DNA from: Flavobacteriales bacterium
GTDB lineage: Bacteria; Bacteroidota; Bacteroidia; Flavobacteriales; Flavobacteriaceae
Direction: 5' to 3'
DNA: 8,891 nt
Assembly (NCBI GenBank): GCA_003229235.1
Contig: QIIH01000376.1
Location: 1-8,891 of the forward strand
The position numbers and the translations under genes were made by a program. The first letter of the stretch is position 1, and each line of letters begins with the position of its first letter. Positions 6,047 to 8,891 of this stretch are shown piece by piece. The notes beneath the pieces were generated by a model that saw only the letters and a program-made list of their open reading frames with translations, was not told the DNA's origin and made no database searches.

Positions 6047-7405
6047 ATGTCAGATGATTTTGATTTATTAGAAACCGATTCAGGCGAATCGCAAGAAAAA
6101 GTAAATATTGATTGGGGTAAGACCATGGACCAAATGAAGTCCAAACTTGCCCAAGAAGACGACCCACAAGTGCGTCAAAAAATACTAAACGCTACCCTGG
6201 ACGATGTTGTAGGCATGGCCGAAAAAGATCGCACTTCTTTATTAGATGCTATTAAAGATCTTACAGACTATCAGGATGAAGTAGGTATCATCTTCGAAAA
6301 ATTCTCTACTCTAAATGCCGATGAGCAAAAGGTAATAGACAAGGCACAATCTGCTTTAGAACGTGCTAAAATTGAGCTCGAAGACGCCGAGAATGCTAAA
6401 GACAACTGGTGGAATAACCTTTGGGGGCGCAAAGCCCGTATTAAAAAGAAAGAGCTCGAACTCAAACAAATTCAGAAAGAACGTGATGGTGCCGATTTAA
6501 TCGCCAAACAAATGTTCCAAGAACGTATCGAAAATGCAGACGTTAAGACCTTGCTCAACGAGCTTTCTTTTAAGAGTCAGGCTGCAGTTACGCGTCTTAA
6601 AAACCGCGAAGTAGAGATTAAAGAGGTAGAAGAAAAACTACAGGTTGCTATAGTAGAGGCCAGCAAAAATCACAATAAAGCCCTCGAAAAAAAGAAAGAA
6701 ACAGAAGATAAACTCGAAGAGCAGTACGCATTATTAAAACAAGCTCGTACCGAACTCGAAGAAGTTACCGACAAACAATCTACCGCATACTCAGAGGTTA
6801 TTGCTAAAATCACAACCTTAGAACAAAAAGTAGAAGAGTTAGAAGGCCTAAAGAACGCTTATACAACTTTGGCTGCGAGTAAGGACAGTTTTGTACACAA
6901 GCATAACTTGACGATTAAAGTGCTGACTTCTCTAAGAAGTAATTTACAAACACATCGTGCCAAATTAAAGAGTGATACAGACGAACGCCTTAAATATTAC
7001 GACGGTTATGTCGTTGCACTAAAGGCTCGTACCGATCAAGAATTTGCCGCCATTTTAGAGCATTTAGGTGTTAAGACAGACGAACATATTGGTGTGACTT
7101 TAGCCGCTATGCATACGGCGAGCTCTAAAGCGCGTCAAGATATGATGGACAACATTCCTGTTCACGAAAAAGTAATGCAAGGAGTTTATGCAACTTATGC
7201 AGAGGCCTTGCAAGAGATTCGTGAAAAAGATGCTGCGATCCAAAAGAATTTCGCAAATCGCTACGGAATTGATATGAAGGAGATTTTTGAAGAGTACTAT
7301 GCGAGTGATGGCAAGCAGCGGGCTCCAGAAGGTGGGGACGACTCAGATGTGCCTCCACCTCCTCCAACACCTTCGACACCTCCAGAAGACGACCTGTTGG
7401 GATAG
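6047..7405 (+). CDS. Coiled-coil protein of unknown function with Trp/basic patch and polyproline tail
   Basis: I do not recognise a family. The 452-residue product has no signal peptide or membrane helix and is predicted cytoplasmic. It is very rich in Glu, Lys and Ala. An acidic N-terminus (DDFDLLE at 3-9) leads to a helical region, then heptad-like charged helices at about 90-118, 128-160 and 180-270, consistent with long coiled coils. These are interrupted by a Trp cluster and basic run (NWWNNLWGRKARIKKK, 120-135). A less charged helical C-domain (about 270-415) follows, then an acidic, proline-rich tail (PPPPPTPSTPP at 436-446) ending DDLLG. The general layout of a helical bundle with a terminal linker loosely recalls TelA-like or cytoskeletal proteins, but I see no diagnostic motif. 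The ATG at 6047 is the first good start after the spacer and has no Shine-Dalgarno sequence. The next gene begins 45 bp downstream on the same strand, which suggests an operon. Confidence 0.85.
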   Translation: MSDDFDLLETDSGESQEKVNIDWGKTMDQMKSKLAQEDDPQVRQKILNATLDDVVGMAEKDRTSLLDAIKDLTDYQDEVGIIFEKFSTLNADEQKVIDKAQSALERAKIELEDAENAKDNWWNNLWGRKARIKKKELELKQIQKERDGADLIAKQMFQERIENADVKTLLNELSFKSQAAVTRLKNREVEIKEVEEKLQVAIVEASKNHNKALEKKKETEDKLEEQYALLKQARTELEEVTDKQSTAYSEVIAKITTLEQKVEELEGLKNAYTTLAASKDSFVHKHNLTIKVLTSLRSNLQTHRAKLKSDTDERLKYYDGYVVALKARTDQEFAAILEHLGVKTDEHIGVTLAAMHTASSKARQDMMDNIPVHEKVMQGVYATYAEALQEIREKDAAIQKNFANRYGIDMKEIFEEYYASDGKQRAPEGGDDSDVPPPPPTPSTPPEDDLLG

Positions 7406-7450
7406 TCTTAGTTTTTCTAAATATGATTGTTGCACCCTGATATACTACCC

Positions 7451-8503
7451 ATGGCTATTAGCGATATTGTAACCCCTTTAGATAGTGCTGTTCTTGAAAC
7501 TAAGCAGCAATACAAAGTGTATTTTAAAATTGTGAATCACGCTTTTAAAGAGCTGGTAAACAGTATTAAAACACATAATATTTGCAACGAACTAGAGACC
7601 CAATTTATTAGCCAGTATTGTGAGTTGCTCACCTATTCGTTAGAGGCATTTCGAGTAAAGTATCTCTTTGACGACATAGAAAAGATGCGCATCGATCTTA
7701 CAGATTCTGGCTTTCCCAATTATTTAGAATTTCGGTATTTGTTAAACGACTTAGGCCTTAAACATGAGTTTATGCAGAAGTTGCCTTCGGCGGAATCGCT
7801 AAAGGAAGAATTTTTGGAAACCCTAATAAAAAAGAAGCAAGCTGTTTCTGATTACAAATTACATCAAGCTGCCTCGATAGTGTATTACAGCTCGATGGAC
7901 AAAAACTATATTTTCAAAAAGTATGTACAGGGAAAAATAGTACGCAACAAATCTGGTGATGTTGCACGTAATCTAGTAAGCTGGTCTTTTTATGATGTAT
8001 CGCTCAACAGACCTTTTATTTGTTTCTTGTATTTTGATGTACATAAAACCAGCGTAGCAGACTATACAGACGAAATTTATAATGTCCTCGAAAAAGTTGC
8101 AGATCGCACTATGAGCTTAAAAATGATGGCATATGCGATAGACAAAAAATTGCCTAAAATGTTACCTAAAATGATCAAGATGATCGATTTAGGGCCTTTG
8201 CATAGCATTTTTGCTAAAGATCAATTGCCTATTACGCATAGTATTTTAAAAGCAATTGCTGGCAAAACCATGGATATATCTAATTTTGCCATTTCCCTTA
8301 CAACGACCGAGATTTCGTCTAAAGGAAAATTTACAGAAGGTAGCATCTTTAACAAACAGCACCTGCAAATATGGGAAACCCAAAAGGTAGAAAAGCTTTT
8401 GTTTGCTCCACATCGAGTAATACAACGCTTATACGGAGATATCCCTGAAGAAATGCACTTATTAACCCACGAGCCTTACGAGCTTCCAAACTTAACGATA
8501 TAA
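7451..8503 (+). CDS. Hypothetical protein, second gene of the unknown operon
   Basis: No family is recognised. The start chosen is the ATG at 7451 (MAISDIVTPL), giving 350 residues; the frame is open back to a TTG at 7427, which would add eight residues. There is no signal peptide or membrane segment. Residues 1-140 look mainly helical with many charged and aromatic residues. Residues about 140-200 look mixed alpha/beta, with strand-like SWSFYDV (177-183) and FICFLYFDVH (189-198). A Lys/Met-rich helix at 232-244 (KKLPKMLPKMIKM) is followed by IDLGPLHSIF (245-254). The C-terminus is Pro/Glu-rich. No catalytic motif such as a P-loop, zinc ligand set or nuclease signature is evident. It sits 45 bp after the coiled-coil gene and 3 bp before the next gene, so the three probably act together. 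The composition and codon use do not look foreign compared with its neighbours, by eye. Confidence 0.83.
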   Translation: MAISDIVTPLDSAVLETKQQYKVYFKIVNHAFKELVNSIKTHNICNELETQFISQYCELLTYSLEAFRVKYLFDDIEKMRIDLTDSGFPNYLEFRYLLNDLGLKHEFMQKLPSAESLKEEFLETLIKKKQAVSDYKLHQAASIVYYSSMDKNYIFKKYVQGKIVRNKSGDVARNLVSWSFYDVSLNRPFICFLYFDVHKTSVADYTDEIYNVLEKVADRTMSLKMMAYAIDKKLPKMLPKMIKMIDLGPLHSIFAKDQLPITHSILKAIAGKTMDISNFAISLTTTEISSKGKFTEGSIFNKQHLQIWETQKVEKLLFAPHRVIQRLYGDIPEEMHLLTHEPYELPNLTI

Positions 8504-8506
8504 CAC

Positions 8507-8891
8507 ATGGAGCATAATAGCACCTTTCCTATTAAACAAAATGAACTCGAAGCCCTTCGAGAAGAAGCGGTTACTTATTTAAAAGGAGTGCAGTGGGAAA
8601 TGGGAATGAAGGCCAAAAACCGGGATAAAGACGGTAAAGACGACTCCATTTTGTTGTATTTATCTAAAGCCACTGGCAATCACGCCAGTAAAGTAACCTC
8701 TATATCTAAAACCATCCTTTCTTTAAAAAAGAGATTATTACAGGATTCTGTCGCGATTCCGTTGTTTCTGAACCAATCTTTATTGGCAATACAAGAAGGG
8801 CTGAGTATGGGAATTTGGCTAAAAGATAGTTATAGCGATTCTTCTGGATTGAGCGCCATGCGTGAAAGTAATGGGAACCTCGATGCCGATC
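8507..8891 (+). CDS. Hypothetical protein, third gene of the unknown operon (5' part, cut by window end)
   Basis: An open frame from the ATG at 8507 to the window edge gives 128 codons without a stop; it begins MEHNSTFPIKQNELEALREE. It starts 3 bp after the preceding stop codon, so translational coupling is likely, and the AT-rich upstream sequence has no Shine-Dalgarno. The visible part looks soluble and largely helical: helix about 11-35, a charged stretch NRDKDGKDD (38-46) that resembles half of a calcium-binding loop, then helices at about 47-80 and 83-107. I do not recognise the family, and the missing C-terminal part could carry the informative domain. Confidence 0.8.
   Translation, partial: MEHNSTFPIKQNELEALREEAVTYLKGVQWEMGMKAKNRDKDGKDDSILLYLSKATGNHASKVTSISKTILSLKKRLLQDSVAIPLFLNQSLLAIQEGLSMGIWLKDSYSDSSGLSAMRESNGNLDAD

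Noticed and set aside
7125..7379. 84-codon open frame on the minus strand
   Set aside because: It is antisense to the end of the coiled-coil gene, and the Leu/His/Ser-rich product has no recognisable features.
7423..7440. Tiny ATG-to-TGA frame of five codons before the second unknown gene
   Set aside because: It is too short to support as a leader peptide, and no regulatory structure accompanies it.
7287..7472. 61-codon plus-strand frame bridging the first and second unknown genes
   Set aside because: It overlaps both genes out of frame; the Cys/Leu-rich product is a shadow translation.

Overview
The window looks like chromosomal DNA of a member of the Bacteroidota, most likely a flavobacterium and perhaps a marine one. 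The evidence is the moderate-to-low GC with AT-rich spacers, the lack of Shine-Dalgarno sequences before the genes, exact matches to the Bacteroidota -7 promoter element TAnnTTTG before two transcription units, and protein sequences typical of the group (the AnmK and Glu/Leu/Phe/Val dehydrogenase variants, and an ExbB-ExbD pair). The genus cannot be fixed from the sequence alone.

Left part, 1-4590, minus strand. Read in the direction of transcription, the order is anmK (anhydro-N-acetylmuramic acid kinase, cell-wall recycling), a Glu/Leu/Phe/Val-family amino acid dehydrogenase, a NhaD-type Na+/H+ antiporter, exbB, and the first 25 codons of exbD, which runs off the left edge. Spacers are 67, 10, 46 and 19 bp. 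A TAnnTTTG promoter element lies just before the dehydrogenase. The dehydrogenase, nhaD, exbB and exbD are therefore probably one operon, joining nitrogen/carbon metabolism, sodium-proton homeostasis and the proton-driven motor that energises TonB-dependent outer-membrane uptake.

Middle, 4591-6046. A 92-bp divergent region separates anmK from a plus-strand acyl-CoA dehydrogenase (short/medium-chain type). This gene has a good promoter and a strong intrinsic terminator, so it appears monocistronic. The 221-bp spacer after it holds that terminator, then a second hairpin with a T-run, and no recognisable gene.

Right part, 6047-8891, plus strand. Three closely spaced genes that I do not recognise: a 452-residue soluble coiled-coil protein with a Trp-rich/basic patch and an acidic polyproline tail, a 350-residue soluble protein without known motifs, and the start of a third protein cut by the window edge. 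The third gene starts 3 bp after the second ends. They probably form an operon and are the most likely place for an undescribed system here, although nothing in the sequence reveals its function. No tRNA, rRNA, CRISPR array, insertion sequence, integrase or pseudogene was seen.
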